A stretch of DNA of 64,000 nucleotides from Porphyromonadaceae bacterium FC4 (GCA_900120395.1 LT635553.1:1284254-1348253); one strand, 5' to 3'; counted from the stretch's first letter, positions 1-9,162 are shown. A program made the numbers and translations. The notes: generated by a model from the letters alone, not told the origin.

Positions 1-20
1 TCGCTACTATCCGTGAAAGA
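1..20 (-). repeat. Truncated copy of the dispersed GACGGATAG repeat
   Basis: The first bases of the window read TCGCTACTATCCGTGAAAG. This is the reverse complement of the start of the repeat unit found intact near 9.2, 38.1, 43.6 and 50.7 kb. The rest of the copy lies outside the window. It sits upstream of tgt in the inverted orientation. Confidence 0.7.
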
Positions 21-101
21 ATATGTACTGCCCCATATCCTGCCAGGTATGTCGAAACAGGGTACTTTTTTCAACGGCTCCTTTTGAGTAATTTTGTGGC
101 G

Positions 102-1235
102 ATGAAGTTTGAAATAGAAAAGAATGACCCCGGCTCTTGGGCAAGGGCAGGGATCCTGCACACGCCGCATGGCGATATACATACGCCCATATTCATGCCG
201 GTAGGTACCGTTGGCTCTGTCAAGGCAGTCCATGCCTACGAACTACAGGAGGACATCAAGGCTGAGATCATCCTTGGGAATACGTACCACCTGTACCTGC
301 GCCCGGGGACAGAGATCTTGGAGGCAGCGGGTGGACTACAAAGGTTCAATGCATGGAATGGTCCCATCCTCACGGATAGTGGAGGCTTTCAGGTCTTTTC
401 TCTCGCACACCGAAGGAAAATGACCGATGAAGGGGTTACCTTTCAGAGTCATATAGACGGCAGTAAGCATCTTTTCACCCCCGAGCGAGTAATGGAGATC
501 CAACGAAGCATCGGAGGGGACATCATCATGGCTTTTGACGAGTGTCCGCCGGGAGATGCCTCGTACGCCTATGCCCGTGAATCTCTAGATCTGACCATGG
601 GGTGGCTGGAGCGTTGTTGGAGGCATTTTCACAACGAGACCTCTCCTCTCTATGGCTATGACCAGTCACTCTTCCCTATCGTACAGGGCTGCGTGTACCC
701 GGAGCTCCGCCGCGAAGCTGCGAAGCGGGTCGCAGAGTATAGTGCCGATGGGAACGCCATTGGCGGTCTGAGTGTTGGTGAGTCGACAGAGGAGATGTAC
801 GAGATGATCGAAGTGGTGAACGACGTGCTACCGAAGGACAAGCCTAGATACCTGATGGGCGTAGGCACTCCCCAAAACATACTGGAGGGTATAGAGCGAG
901 GTGTAGACATGTTTGACTGCATCATGCCCACCCGAAATGGCAGAAACGGGCAGATCTTCACCTGGAGAGGGACCATGAATATGCGCAACCAAAAGTGGCG
1001 CAACGATCACTCACCTCTAGATCCGGAGGGGACAAGCAGGGTGGATCATATGTATACACGTGCCTACGTACGTCACCTCATCCACAGTGATGAAATCCTA
1101 GGGCTACAGATAGCCAGCATACACAACCTTGCATTTTACCTGGATCTGGTGCGAACCGCACGCAAGCACATCTTAGCCGGAGACTATACAACGTGGAAAG
1201 CCGGTGTCCTACCCGAACTATCTCGACGATTATGA
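102..1235 (+). CDS. tgt: tRNA-guanine transglycosylase (queuosine pathway)
   Basis: Exchanges guanine-34 for preQ1 in the anticodon of tRNAs with GUN anticodons. The 377-residue protein starts at the ATG at 102 (MKFEIEKNDP); a TTG 18 bases upstream is also open but adds residues not usual for the family. It shows the substrate-site motif DSGGFQVFSL and the nucleophile region VDMFDCIMPTRNGR. The C-terminal segment where most bacterial enzymes carry the CxCxxC zinc ligands reads HSPLDPEGTSRVDHMYTRAY and contains no cysteine at all, although the following RAY-RHL and QIAS-HNL motifs are intact. A TAATTTTG box at 89-96 would make the message nearly leaderless. The stop overlaps the next start as ATGA, so the two genes are probably translationally coupled. 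Confidence 0.95.
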   Translation: MKFEIEKNDPGSWARAGILHTPHGDIHTPIFMPVGTVGSVKAVHAYELQEDIKAEIILGNTYHLYLRPGTEILEAAGGLQRFNAWNGPILTDSGGFQVFSLAHRRKMTDEGVTFQSHIDGSKHLFTPERVMEIQRSIGGDIIMAFDECPPGDASYAYARESLDLTMGWLERCWRHFHNETSPLYGYDQSLFPIVQGCVYPELRREAAKRVAEYSADGNAIGGLSVGESTEEMYEMIEVVNDVLPKDKPRYLMGVGTPQNILEGIERGVDMFDCIMPTRNGRNGQIFTWRGTMNMRNQKWRNDHSPLDPEGTSRVDHMYTRAYVRHLIHSDEILGLQIASIHNLAFYLDLVRTARKHILAGDYTTWKAGVLPELSRRL

Positions 1236-2347
1236 GGAAAAATAGGTGGGACGACTGGCTTACAAAGGTGGGGATACTAAGGATTGACCGGTATATTATT
1301 GGTCAATTTTTGGGGACCTTTCTCTTTACCATTGCTCTAATCATGGCGATCATTGTCGCCATTGATATCCAAGAAAAACTGGATATCATCATGGATCCTA
1401 TGGTAAGCAGGGCGGTGATCATCAGGTACTATATAGCCCTTATCCCCTATTTTTCGGTGCTGCTTACCCCCCTCTTTATCTTTTTGTCCGTTGTCTTTTT
1501 CACCAGCAAATTGGCTGCCCGGTCGGAGATCATCGCTATGCAAGCTGCGGGAATGAGTTTCAACCGACTTCTCTATCCCTACATGATCTCAGCGGGGATT
1601 GTTGCCCTGGTATCATTTGTATTTTCGAGTGAGATTATTCCGAAGCTCAACGTACACAGGGTCAGTTTTGAAGACACCTACGTCTCCCCCGATAGGAAAG
1701 TGGTCACAGACCGAAACCTCCAAGTAATGATAGGCCCGGGCGAAGTGGCGTTTTTCAGCACCTTTGAAACCGACAACAACGTGGGGTACAACTTTTCCCT
1801 AGAGAAATATGAGGATAATAAGCTGGTCAGCCGAATGACCGGACAAACCATCACCTATGACAGTCTGTTTCACTGGACAGCCCACAACTATCAGATCAGG
1901 AACTTTGAGGGGCTGGTGGAGGAGGTTCACTCCGGTGATCAGCTGGATACCACTCTACTCATCACACCGAATGACATAGTAGTTGCATGGCAAGGAGGGG
2001 ATCAGATGACAACAAGTGAGCTCCACGACTACGTACAAAAGCAGAAAAAACGCGGGGTAGGTAACATCCAAGCGTTCCAGGTAGAATTTCATAGACGCTT
2101 TGCCTCCATACCTGCTGCTTTCATCCTCACACTGATAGGTGTAGCTCTCAGTGCACGCAAAGCAAAAGGAGGGACGGGGGTCAATATAGCTATTGGTCTG
2201 GTCCTATCCTTTAGCTACATCCTGCTCTTCATGATCTCTACCTCCTACGCAGTGAGCGGAGCGCTATCCCCACTGATGGCAGCCTGGCTGCCCAACCTGA
2301 TCTTTCTTCCCATCGCATTCCTTTGCTACCTGAAGGCTCCTCGGTGA
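1232..2347 (+). CDS. LptF/LptG family permease (YjgP/YjgQ)
   Basis: Predicted 371-residue inner-membrane subunit of the lipopolysaccharide exporter that moves LPS from the inner membrane to the periplasmic bridge with the LptB ATPase; a plausible lptB lies at 38974-39717. The ATG at 1232 overlaps the tgt stop; a start at 1193 would overlap tgt by 43 bases and is less likely. The hydrophobic pattern is three N-terminal membrane segments, a soluble central part of about 180 residues (the periplasmic beta-jellyroll in this family) and three C-terminal segments, as in YjgP/YjgQ proteins. Whether it acts as LptF or LptG cannot be decided from one gene. Confidence 0.88.
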   Translation: MRKNRWDDWLTKVGILRIDRYIIGQFLGTFLFTIALIMAIIVAIDIQEKLDIIMDPMVSRAVIIRYYIALIPYFSVLLTPLFIFLSVVFFTSKLAARSEIIAMQAAGMSFNRLLYPYMISAGIVALVSFVFSSEIIPKLNVHRVSFEDTYVSPDRKVVTDRNLQVMIGPGEVAFFSTFETDNNVGYNFSLEKYEDNKLVSRMTGQTITYDSLFHWTAHNYQIRNFEGLVEEVHSGDQLDTTLLITPNDIVVAWQGGDQMTTSELHDYVQKQKKRGVGNIQAFQVEFHRRFASIPAAFILTLIGVALSARKAKGGTGVNIAIGLVLSFSYILLFMISTSYAVSGALSPLMAAWLPNLIFLPIAFLCYLKAPR

Positions 2348-2357
2348 GAACGCATAC

Positions 2358-4721
2358 ATGCATACCCCCGGTGGACTATATATATCCGTACTAGTCCCTC
2401 TGCCACTAGACCAACCCGAGTATACATACATACTTGATGAAAGTATGGATCTAGACTCGGACAAACTGGTCGGAAAGCTTTGCTTCGTACCACTTGGCAG
2501 AGGAAAAACGTACACGGGAGTAATCACTGCAGTCCTGGGTACGTCTGCACCGAGTACAAAGATCATACGCTACAAAAGGGTGCTAGCCCTACTGCCCTAC
2601 CCGGCACTACCTGTACACATACTCCGGCTGTGGCGGTGGGTGGCTGAGTACTATATGTGCAGTCTGGGCGATGTGTACAGGGCCGCCGTACCGGCTCCCT
2701 TCCGCCCTGATGGTGACCAGAAGTATCAAGTGTCGGATATAGAGCAGCTGGAGAATGATGAGGTACGTTACTTTTCAGAAGCACACCCCACGTTTTCTCT
2801 AAAGGAACTGAGGCGAGAATTTCCGGACGAATACTCGAGCATACTTCGTCAACTCATGGAGCAAGATGCGATAGAGCTTGTCAATGAGCCGCACCTATAC
2901 AGGCAAAGGGAAATAATGGGCTGGGGCATCAATCCCCGCTTCTTATCCTCAAGAGAGGAGCAGGAGCAAGTACTTGGTCAACTCCAGCGGAGTACCAAGA
3001 CGAAGGAACTCGTGGAGGAGATCATACGAGGAGATCGAGCTGTAGAGTCATCCGTATCCCTCCGGGAGCTGAGCGAAGTACTCAACACCAGTAGCTATAC
3101 CATCAACAAACTGAGAGATCTGGGCGTAATCACTGAGCAGGTAAGGGAGACCAGTATACTAAGCAAGGATCGGGAGTCGCCCAACCCACAAGATACGGAG
3201 ATCGACTTCCAAAGAAAATCAATCTTGCTTTACCACCGACCATTTTCGCACATCGAAGAGCGGATCCCGATAGCCTATTTGAAGAAACAAGTAGAAGCCA
3301 CTCAAGGGCAATACCTGCTGTTATTACCCTCACAAGAGCTATTGGAAATCTTTGAAGAACGCTTTAGAAACACGTTCGGAGATTGGTATCGTCCATTTCA
3401 CAGCGGATGCTCACTCGGAGTACGGCATCAGACATGGCACAATGCACTAAGCGGTGTCTCCGGCATATATGTTGGTCTGAGAGCAGCAGTCTGGCTACCG
3501 GTCACCAATATCCGTGAGGTCGTAGTGGTTGATGAAGAAGATGTAGGGTATAGACAGTACGAGCCTTCGCCTAGATTCACTGCCTCCAGCGTTGCCCTCA
3601 TGCTAGCTAAGTTTTGCGGAGCGCGTACCATCCTAACCTCGGCAAGTCCCTCCATCCAAAGTATGCTCTATGCTATTCAGGGAAAGTACGCATTGACCCA
3701 AAAGCCGGCAGTGCAAGATAGTCCCGAGCTAACCGCTGTGGACATGAACAAGGCTTTTGAGCAAAACAAGGTACAGGCTCGGATGCTCTCCTATGAGATG
3801 ACCCGTGCGATCACGACCGTCCTCCATGAGCGTAGACAAGTACTACTGCTGTATCAGCGAAAAGGATTTGCGAAGTACGTAGAGTGCACCTCCTGTCATA
3901 CCGTACTTACTTGCCCCCAGTGCCATACCACGTACCGCTACTATAGTGGCAGAAGGCACAACCTCGTTTGTCCCGTATGCGGACACTACGAGGCGGTGCC
4001 CGACCACTGTCCTCAGTGCAACAAGCAGACCCTGCAGACAGTAGGTACCGGAGTAGAGCGCCTGGCTATTGCACTGCGAAATCTATACCCCGGGGTAAGC
4101 GTAGGACTATGGGATGGACAAAATAAGCCCAATGCTCAGATCATCATCTGCACACTATACAATCCACCTCTAGAGTTACTTCACCATGCAGGGATGATCG
4201 GAATAGTGCAACTAGACCTGCTATTAATGAGGCCGGACTTCCGAGCAAACGAACGAGCGTACCAACACCTCATGACCTGCATGACAGAAGCAAGAAAGGC
4301 AAAGCATATCATCATCCAGTACTTTGTCCAAAGACCCATCGCCCTTGATGCCATCACAAAAAGAGACTACAAGGTACTCTTGGACAATGAACTCCATGAA
4401 CGTCATATAGTAGGCTTTCCCCCCTTCTCTCGCCAGCTGGATGTAGTGCTTCAGTCTGATAGCAGACAAGATGCGTTTAGGTATGGACAGACGATAGCTC
4501 AGCAAATCAACCAACACCTACCACAGCTAAAGTTATTCGGTCCCTCCCCACTGCCCTCATATAAGAAAGAAACAGACATCGGCTATCGACTAACGCTACT
4601 TATACCTTTACAGCAAAACCTAAGTGAGGTGAGAGCTCTACTATACAAGCTCAGGAAGGACATTTTAGCCCAACACAGGGGAAGTACGCTATTCATATAC
4701 TTTGACATGGATCCACAGTAA
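2358..4721 (+). CDS. priA: PriA-like primosomal protein N' with degenerate helicase motifs
   Basis: PriA restarts stalled replication forks as a 3'-5' helicase that loads DnaB. This 787-residue protein has the PriA layout: an N-terminal 3'-DNA-binding domain, a helicase-like core, a zinc module with all eight cysteines (CTSCHTVLTCPQC near residue 510 and CPVC...CPQC near 540-560) and a C-terminal domain. The ATPase motifs are altered. The expected Walker A GxTGSGKT is replaced by YHRPFSHIEERIP, motif II DEEH is DEED near residue 391, GTATPS is TSASPS, the QMVTKGLDF region is lost, and the QVAGRAGR arginine-finger motif reads CMTEARK. It probably keeps DNA and partner binding but not ATP-driven unwinding, as proposed for actinobacterial PriA-like proteins. 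It starts 10 bases after the permease gene. Confidence 0.88.
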   Translation: MHTPGGLYISVLVPLPLDQPEYTYILDESMDLDSDKLVGKLCFVPLGRGKTYTGVITAVLGTSAPSTKIIRYKRVLALLPYPALPVHILRLWRWVAEYYMCSLGDVYRAAVPAPFRPDGDQKYQVSDIEQLENDEVRYFSEAHPTFSLKELRREFPDEYSSILRQLMEQDAIELVNEPHLYRQREIMGWGINPRFLSSREEQEQVLGQLQRSTKTKELVEEIIRGDRAVESSVSLRELSEVLNTSSYTINKLRDLGVITEQVRETSILSKDRESPNPQDTEIDFQRKSILLYHRPFSHIEERIPIAYLKKQVEATQGQYLLLLPSQELLEIFEERFRNTFGDWYRPFHSGCSLGVRHQTWHNALSGVSGIYVGLRAAVWLPVTNIREVVVVDEEDVGYRQYEPSPRFTASSVALMLAKFCGARTILTSASPSIQSMLYAIQGKYALTQKPAVQDSPELTAVDMNKAFEQNKVQARMLSYEMTRAITTVLHERRQVLLLYQRKGFAKYVECTSCHTVLTCPQCHTTYRYYSGRRHNLVCPVCGHYEAVPDHCPQCNKQTLQTVGTGVERLAIALRNLYPGVSVGLWDGQNKPNAQIIICTLYNPPLELLHHAGMIGIVQLDLLLMRPDFRANERAYQHLMTCMTEARKAKHIIIQYFVQRPIALDAITKRDYKVLLDNELHERHIVGFPPFSRQLDVVLQSDSRQDAFRYGQTIAQQINQHLPQLKLFGPSPLPSYKKETDIGYRLTLLIPLQQNLSEVRALLYKLRKDILAQHRGSTLFIYFDMDPQ

Positions 4722-4750
4722 GAGCACCCTTCAAGTATACTTTTGTCCGT

Positions 4751-4969
4751 CAGGGCTCACGCATTTGAAGTTTAATAAGTAGTCGGTGGTTTACCGCTCG
4801 GGGAGGGGGTGAAAAATTTGACGGATAGAAGAGAAATATTTCCAGTAGGAAAGAAAATGATTTGACGGATAGTAGAAATCTGTTTCCTACTGGAAACGTT
4901 TTAGTACACGTCACCCTATTCGACATCATCATCCCCGACTACCTCTAAACTTCAAATGCGCGAGCCCTG
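4751..4969. mobile_element. MITE-like element A with terminal inverted repeats and a perfect target-site duplication
   Basis: A 219-bp element bounded by inverted repeats: CAGGGCTCACGCATTTGAAG at the left end and its complement, one base different, at the right end (4950-4969). It is flanked by the perfect 10-bp direct repeat TTTTGTCCGT at 4741-4750 and 4970-4979, as expected of a transposition target duplication. Inside are the two-unit dispersed repeat (4811-4900) and an AGTACACGTCAC segment. It has no useful reading frame. It is a shortened relative of the elements at 14.5 and 56.0 kb, lacking their methylase-tail segment. Together with the promoter at 4980-5010 it accounts for the 346-bp gap between priA and the next gene. 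Confidence 0.9.
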
Positions 4970-4979
4970 TTTTGTCCGT

Positions 4980-5010
4980 TTGGACAACTGATGGATAAAT
5001 AATACCTTTG
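4980..5010 (+). promoter_or_regulatory. Promoter of the PD-(D/E)XK nuclease gene
   Basis: TTG at 4980-4982, then 20 bases, then TACCTTTG at 5003-5010, matching the Bacteroidota -33/-7 pattern (TTG and TAnnTTTG). The -33 element begins directly after the right target duplication of MITE A, so the insertion stopped exactly at the promoter edge. The leader to the ATG at 5068 is about 55 bases. Confidence 0.6.
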
Positions 5011-5067
5011 TGACGTTGCACGCATACACACGTCAGATGCACGAAGACTTTTATTCCAACTGATCCA

Positions 5068-5907
5068 ATGAATGACCCAAATAGTCCAATAGACTTTAAT
5101 CAACAAAATGCATTCGAGCGGGACAAACTCTTGAACTTTGACCCCATCACACACACATATACTTTGGAGGGTAACCCCACTCCGCTACACTCGGTGACGA
5201 ATGTTGTCTCCACTTTCTTTCCACAGTTTGATATTGCCTCCTGGTCTTTTCACAAAGCTCAAAAAGAGGGACGCACCCAGGATGATGTGATCAAGGAGTG
5301 GGAGCGCAATGGACACATTGCCCGCAACCTAGGGACGTTCATGCACAAGCAGATTGAGAATAAGTTCAACGGTCGCCCTGTAGAGCAATCCTTTGAGCTT
5401 CCCATGAGCGAAGAAGAAGCTCTAAACCTAAATATATCCGAGGAGCTCAAGTACTTTGACGACTTCCTATACGATGTACGCCCCACCCCATTTCGGACCG
5501 AGTGGAAAGTATACAACGATGAGCACTTCCTAGCGGGCACACTCGACCTCCTCGCAACAAACCACAACGGTGAGTATGTCCTTTTTGACTGGAAGCGCTC
5601 CAAAAGAATGGGAAAAGAGGACGGGTATGGCTTTGAGCCCAACAACTACAACCCCTACCAGAGCGGTCTGAACGGGCTAGAGCATCTCTCATGCACACCA
5701 TTCGTCATTGGTTGCCTTCAGCAAAACCTATACCGATACATATTGGAGCAGAGCTACGGGATCAGTGTCAAGCAGATGAATCTCGTCATGCTCAGCACCA
5801 TCTTTAGCAGATACCACTGTGTGCCAGTACCGCGAATGGACAAAGAGGTAAACATCATCCTCTCTTACCTAAAAGGGATGGATCAAAATGAATCAACTCA
5901 AGACTAA
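5068..5907 (+). CDS. PD-(D/E)XK superfamily nuclease, stand-alone
   Basis: A 279-residue soluble protein with the fold signature of RecB/Cas4-type nucleases: an N-terminal GTFMHKQIENKF motif near residue 90, FRTEWKVY followed by GTLDLLA (metal-binding Asp), then VLFDWKRSKR (the D-x-K catalytic pair), and a later QQNLYRYILEQSYG helix equivalent to the QxxxY motif. Such proteins cut DNA in repair, phage defence or phage recombination. There is no helicase, cas1 or other partner next to it; its neighbours are MITE A and secDF. The target and role are unknown. The start is the only ATG close to the promoter, and its codon use looks like its neighbours. Confidence 0.75.
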   Translation: MNDPNSPIDFNQQNAFERDKLLNFDPITHTYTLEGNPTPLHSVTNVVSTFFPQFDIASWSFHKAQKEGRTQDDVIKEWERNGHIARNLGTFMHKQIENKFNGRPVEQSFELPMSEEEALNLNISEELKYFDDFLYDVRPTPFRTEWKVYNDEHFLAGTLDLLATNHNGEYVLFDWKRSKRMGKEDGYGFEPNNYNPYQSGLNGLEHLSCTPFVIGCLQQNLYRYILEQSYGISVKQMNLVMLSTIFSRYHCVPVPRMDKEVNIILSYLKGMDQNESTQD

Positions 5908-5930
5908 TCTGATAATAGGGACTTTTTAAG

Positions 5931-5977
5931 TATATTTGCACCCAAGTAGCTACATACCCCGTTGAAGGATGGGGTAT
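5931..5977 (+). promoter_or_regulatory. Candidate promoter and leader hairpin of secDF
   Basis: TATATTTG at 5931-5938 fits the -7 consensus, but no clear -33 TTG lies at the usual spacing. The leader that follows contains an inverted repeat, ATACCCC (5954-5960) and GGGGTAT (5971-5977), around a 10-base loop, about 50 bases before the start codon. A regulatory role is possible but unproven. Confidence 0.45.
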
Positions 5978-6025
5978 TGTATTGTTTAGTACTGAACATA
6001 TACAACAAGAATAAATTTAAAACAG

Positions 6026-9000
6026 ATGCAAAACAAAGGTTTAGTAAAGTGGACAGCTATCATCTTGGTAGTTATCTGTGCGTTTTACCTTTCGTTTACA
6101 CTTGTATCGACACACTATGGCAATAAAGCCAAACAGTATGCCGGTGGGGATGTAAATAGAGAGATCGCATACCTCGACTCGCTGTCCAACGAGAAAGTTT
6201 GGCTTGGCTACACTCTCAAAGAGGTGCGCCAAAACGAAATTGGTCTAGGACTTGACCTCAAAGGTGGTATGAACGTCGTTCTGGAGCTGAATGCCTCCGA
6301 GGTTATTGACAACCTCTCAGGTCACAGCCAAGACCCCACCTTCAGAAAGGCTCTGGACAATGCCATTGCCAAGCAAGACAGGACTACAAAGGACTTTATC
6401 ACTCTATTCATCGAAGAGTTCCATGCGATTGATCCGGGAGCGAGACTCTCTGCTGTCTTTGGGACTTTGGACATGAAGGATAAGATCTCCACCAGCAGCA
6501 GCGATGCGGAAGTAGAGAAGGTCCTACGAGCTAAGCTTAAAGAAGCCATCGAAAGCTCACACAAGGTCCTGCGTAACCGTATCGACCGCTTTGGTGTGGT
6601 GGCTCCCAATATCCAAAAGCTGGAAGGTAGCGACCGTATCCTAGTCGAACTTCCAGGTATTACTGAGCCGGAGCGTGTACGCAAACTGCTTCAGGGTAGT
6701 GCAAACCTAGAGTTTTGGGAGACCTACTTGCTCCCTGAGGTGTACGAACACCTAACTCGTGCCAACCAGGTGCTTGCATCGATGGACACACAAGATACAA
6801 GTTCAACCATAGCTGAGGAGCCTGCTGCTACCGAACCGGCAGAAGAAACGGGTGCAGAAGAGGACTCAGCAACCGTTAGCGATGAGCTATCTGCCCTTGT
6901 AGACGAAGTTGCAGACAAGGCTAACAATACCCCTGTCGTAAGCGATGCAGACAAGGCTGCTTTTGCTAAGGAGAACCCTCTATTTGCGCTACTCCAGCCC
7001 AATGTATATCAGGGTCAGCTGGCACCTTCTACTGTAGTAGGCTATGCAAAGGCAAGCGACATGAATAAGATAGACTCTCTCCTCAACCTCCCGAGAGTAA
7101 AGGAGAGTCTACCCCGCAATCTCAAACTCCTATGGGGTGTGAAAGAGATTACCCCCGGGTCCAATACCTTTGAGCTCTACGCTATCAAAGTCACTCGCCG
7201 TGACGGACAGGCGGCACTTGATGGCGAAGTAGTCACCAATGCTGAGAGCACCATTGAGAACGTCCAGGGTCGCCAGGAGGTAAAGGTATCTATGAGCATG
7301 AACTCCGAAGGGACAAAGGAGTGGGCACGCCTCACCAAGGAAAATGTAGGTCGCCCGATCGCCATTGTGCTAGACGATGTCGTGTATTCGGCACCAAATG
7401 TCCAGCAAGAGATTCCCAACGGTGTTTCCAGCATCAGCGGCAACTTCTCGGTAGACGAGGCCAATGACCTTGCCAATACACTCAACTCTGGTAAAATGGC
7501 AGCATCTGTACGCATTGTACAGGAGGATGTCGTAGGTCCTACACTGGGGAAAGAAGCCATCAAGTCCGGTATCATTTCATTCATAGTGGCACTGGTACTC
7601 TTGATGATCTACATGTGTATCATTTATGGCCTTCTACCCGGACTGGTAGCAGACTTGGCTCTGGTGCTCAACTTGTTCCTCACCCTTGGTATCCTCGCTT
7701 CACTTCATGCCGTACTTACCCTTGCAGGTATTGCCGGTATGGTGTTGACATTAGGTATGGCTGTGGATGCCAACGTGCTGATCTTTGAGCGTATCAAAGA
7801 AGAGCTGGCCAAGGGCAAGTCCATGCAGAAATCGATTGAAGAAGGTTATGGCAACGCTCTGTCTGCTATTATTGACTCAAACGTTACCACAATCCTGACC
7901 GGTATCATCCTCTACTACTTTGGCACCGGTCCTATCCGAGGATTTGCCACGACGTTGATCATCGGTCTGATCTGTTCCTTCTTGACCGCTGTATTCCTCA
8001 CTCGCCTATTCTTCGAGTCCTATGCAAAGAAAGGCAAGATGGAGCAAACAACATTTACCACCTCTATCTCCAAGAACTTCTTAGTTGATCCGAAGTTCGA
8101 CTTCGTAGGCAATCGCAAGAAAGGGTTCAGCATTGCACTGGCAGTGTTGGTACTGGGTGGTATTGCTTTGGGTACCGTTGGACTCAAGTCAGGTATCGAC
8201 TTTACCGGTGGTCGCAACTATGTTGTGAAGTTTGACCAGCCCGTAACAACAAGCGAGGTGACCGAACTACTGAGTGATTCATTTGATGGACAAGTTACGG
8301 TCATCACGATCTCCACTACTGATCAGGTACGTATCTCGACGAACTACAAGGTCGAGGAAAACACCCCCGCAGTAGACGCTGAGATCGAGCAAAAGCTGTA
8401 TGAGTCACTGACTCCTCTCCTGGCCAGCGGGACCACTTTTGATGCATTCATCAAAGACAATGTCCAGAGCTCTCAAAAGGTAGGAGCATCCATGGCGGAT
8501 GACATCAAGACCGGAGCTATCATCGCTGTGATCTTCTCATTGCTCGTCATGGCTGTGTACATCCTCATACGATTCAGAGACGTTGCCTTTAGTGTAGGTG
8601 CATTTGCATCCGTGACCTTCTCCTCGCTCAGTATCTTTGCGATGTATGCCCTTCTGTGGAAGATCATGCCATTTACCATGGAGATAGACCAAAACTTCGT
8701 GGCAGCGGTACTAGCGATCATTGGATACTCCATCAACGATACCATCGTGGTATTTGACCGTATCCGTGAGGAACTCAGACTCTACCCATCGGGTGATCGC
8801 AAGAAGGTTTTCAACAGCGCACTAAATACAACGCTGTCTCGTACAGTCAACACCACGACTAGTACGCTGCTGGTAGTCCTCACGATCTTCTTCTTCGGAG
8901 GAGCCAGCATGAGGAGCTTCACCTTTGCGATCATTGTAGGTATTGTGTTTGGAGTGTTTAGTACACTGTTTGTAGCAACACCGATAGCTTACATGATCAA

Positions 9001-9040
9001 TGCACGTAAGTTTCAACAAAAGGAAGTAGGCAAAAAGTAA
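6026..9040 (+). CDS. secDF: Protein translocase subunit SecDF (fused SecD and SecF)
   Basis: Inner-membrane accessory of SecYEG that uses the proton gradient to pull secreted proteins through. The 1004-residue protein fuses SecD and SecF, the usual Bacteroidota arrangement. The SecD half shows an N-terminal membrane helix, GLGLDLKGGMNVVLEL, the P1 periplasmic domain, an acidic low-complexity insert near residues 255-310 (EEPAATEPAEETGAEE), and the channel helix LTLGMAVDANVLIFERI with its conserved Asp. The SecF half repeats the fold with GIDFTGGRNYVVKF and AIIGYSINDTIVVFDRIREE. It is monocistronic: its own promoter lies upstream and a strong terminator directly downstream. Confidence 0.97.
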   Translation: MQNKGLVKWTAIILVVICAFYLSFTLVSTHYGNKAKQYAGGDVNREIAYLDSLSNEKVWLGYTLKEVRQNEIGLGLDLKGGMNVVLELNASEVIDNLSGHSQDPTFRKALDNAIAKQDRTTKDFITLFIEEFHAIDPGARLSAVFGTLDMKDKISTSSSDAEVEKVLRAKLKEAIESSHKVLRNRIDRFGVVAPNIQKLEGSDRILVELPGITEPERVRKLLQGSANLEFWETYLLPEVYEHLTRANQVLASMDTQDTSSTIAEEPAATEPAEETGAEEDSATVSDELSALVDEVADKANNTPVVSDADKAAFAKENPLFALLQPNVYQGQLAPSTVVGYAKASDMNKIDSLLNLPRVKESLPRNLKLLWGVKEITPGSNTFELYAIKVTRRDGQAALDGEVVTNAESTIENVQGRQEVKVSMSMNSEGTKEWARLTKENVGRPIAIVLDDVVYSAPNVQQEIPNGVSSISGNFSVDEANDLANTLNSGKMAASVRIVQEDVVGPTLGKEAIKSGIISFIVALVLLMIYMCIIYGLLPGLVADLALVLNLFLTLGILASLHAVLTLAGIAGMVLTLGMAVDANVLIFERIKEELAKGKSMQKSIEEGYGNALSAIIDSNVTTILTGIILYYFGTGPIRGFATTLIIGLICSFLTAVFLTRLFFESYAKKGKMEQTTFTTSISKNFLVDPKFDFVGNRKKGFSIALAVLVLGGIALGTVGLKSGIDFTGGRNYVVKFDQPVTTSEVTELLSDSFDGQVTVITISTTDQVRISTNYKVEENTPAVDAEIEQKLYESLTPLLASGTTFDAFIKDNVQSSQKVGASMADDIKTGAIIAVIFSLLVMAVYILIRFRDVAFSVGAFASVTFSSLSIFAMYALLWKIMPFTMEIDQNFVAAVLAIIGYSINDTIVVFDRIREELRLYPSGDRKKVFNSALNTTLSRTVNTTTSTLLVVLTIFFFGGASMRSFTFAIIVGIVFGVFSTLFVATPIAYMINARKFQQKEVGKK

Positions 9041-9061
9041 GACTTTGCTTCCATAGTACTT

Positions 9062-9106
9062 AAAAAGTGGATGATGACCTTTAGAAGCAGTCATCATCCA
9101 CTTTTT
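9062..9106 (+). terminator. Rho-independent terminator of secDF
   Basis: Perfect 17-bp inverted repeat, AAAAAGTGGATGATGAC at 9062-9078 and its complement at 9090-9106, around an 11-base loop. The right arm ends in a T run. It lies 21 bases after the secDF stop. Confidence 0.9.
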
Positions 9107-9162
9107 CTTTACCCAAATGAACTTGAAAGGGTCAACATCAACCAAGGATGGCTACCTGATCG

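Noticed and set aside
2490..2530. GRGKT near residue 49 of PriA as a Walker A motif.
   Set aside because: It lies in the N-terminal DNA-binding domain, where PriA proteins usually have a similar basic sequence, and it is 340 residues from the DEED motif.
4750..4932. A 60-residue minus-strand frame inside MITE A.
   Set aside because: It consists of the dispersed repeat read in translation, shares no frame with the methylase-like peptide of elements B and C, and has no start signals.
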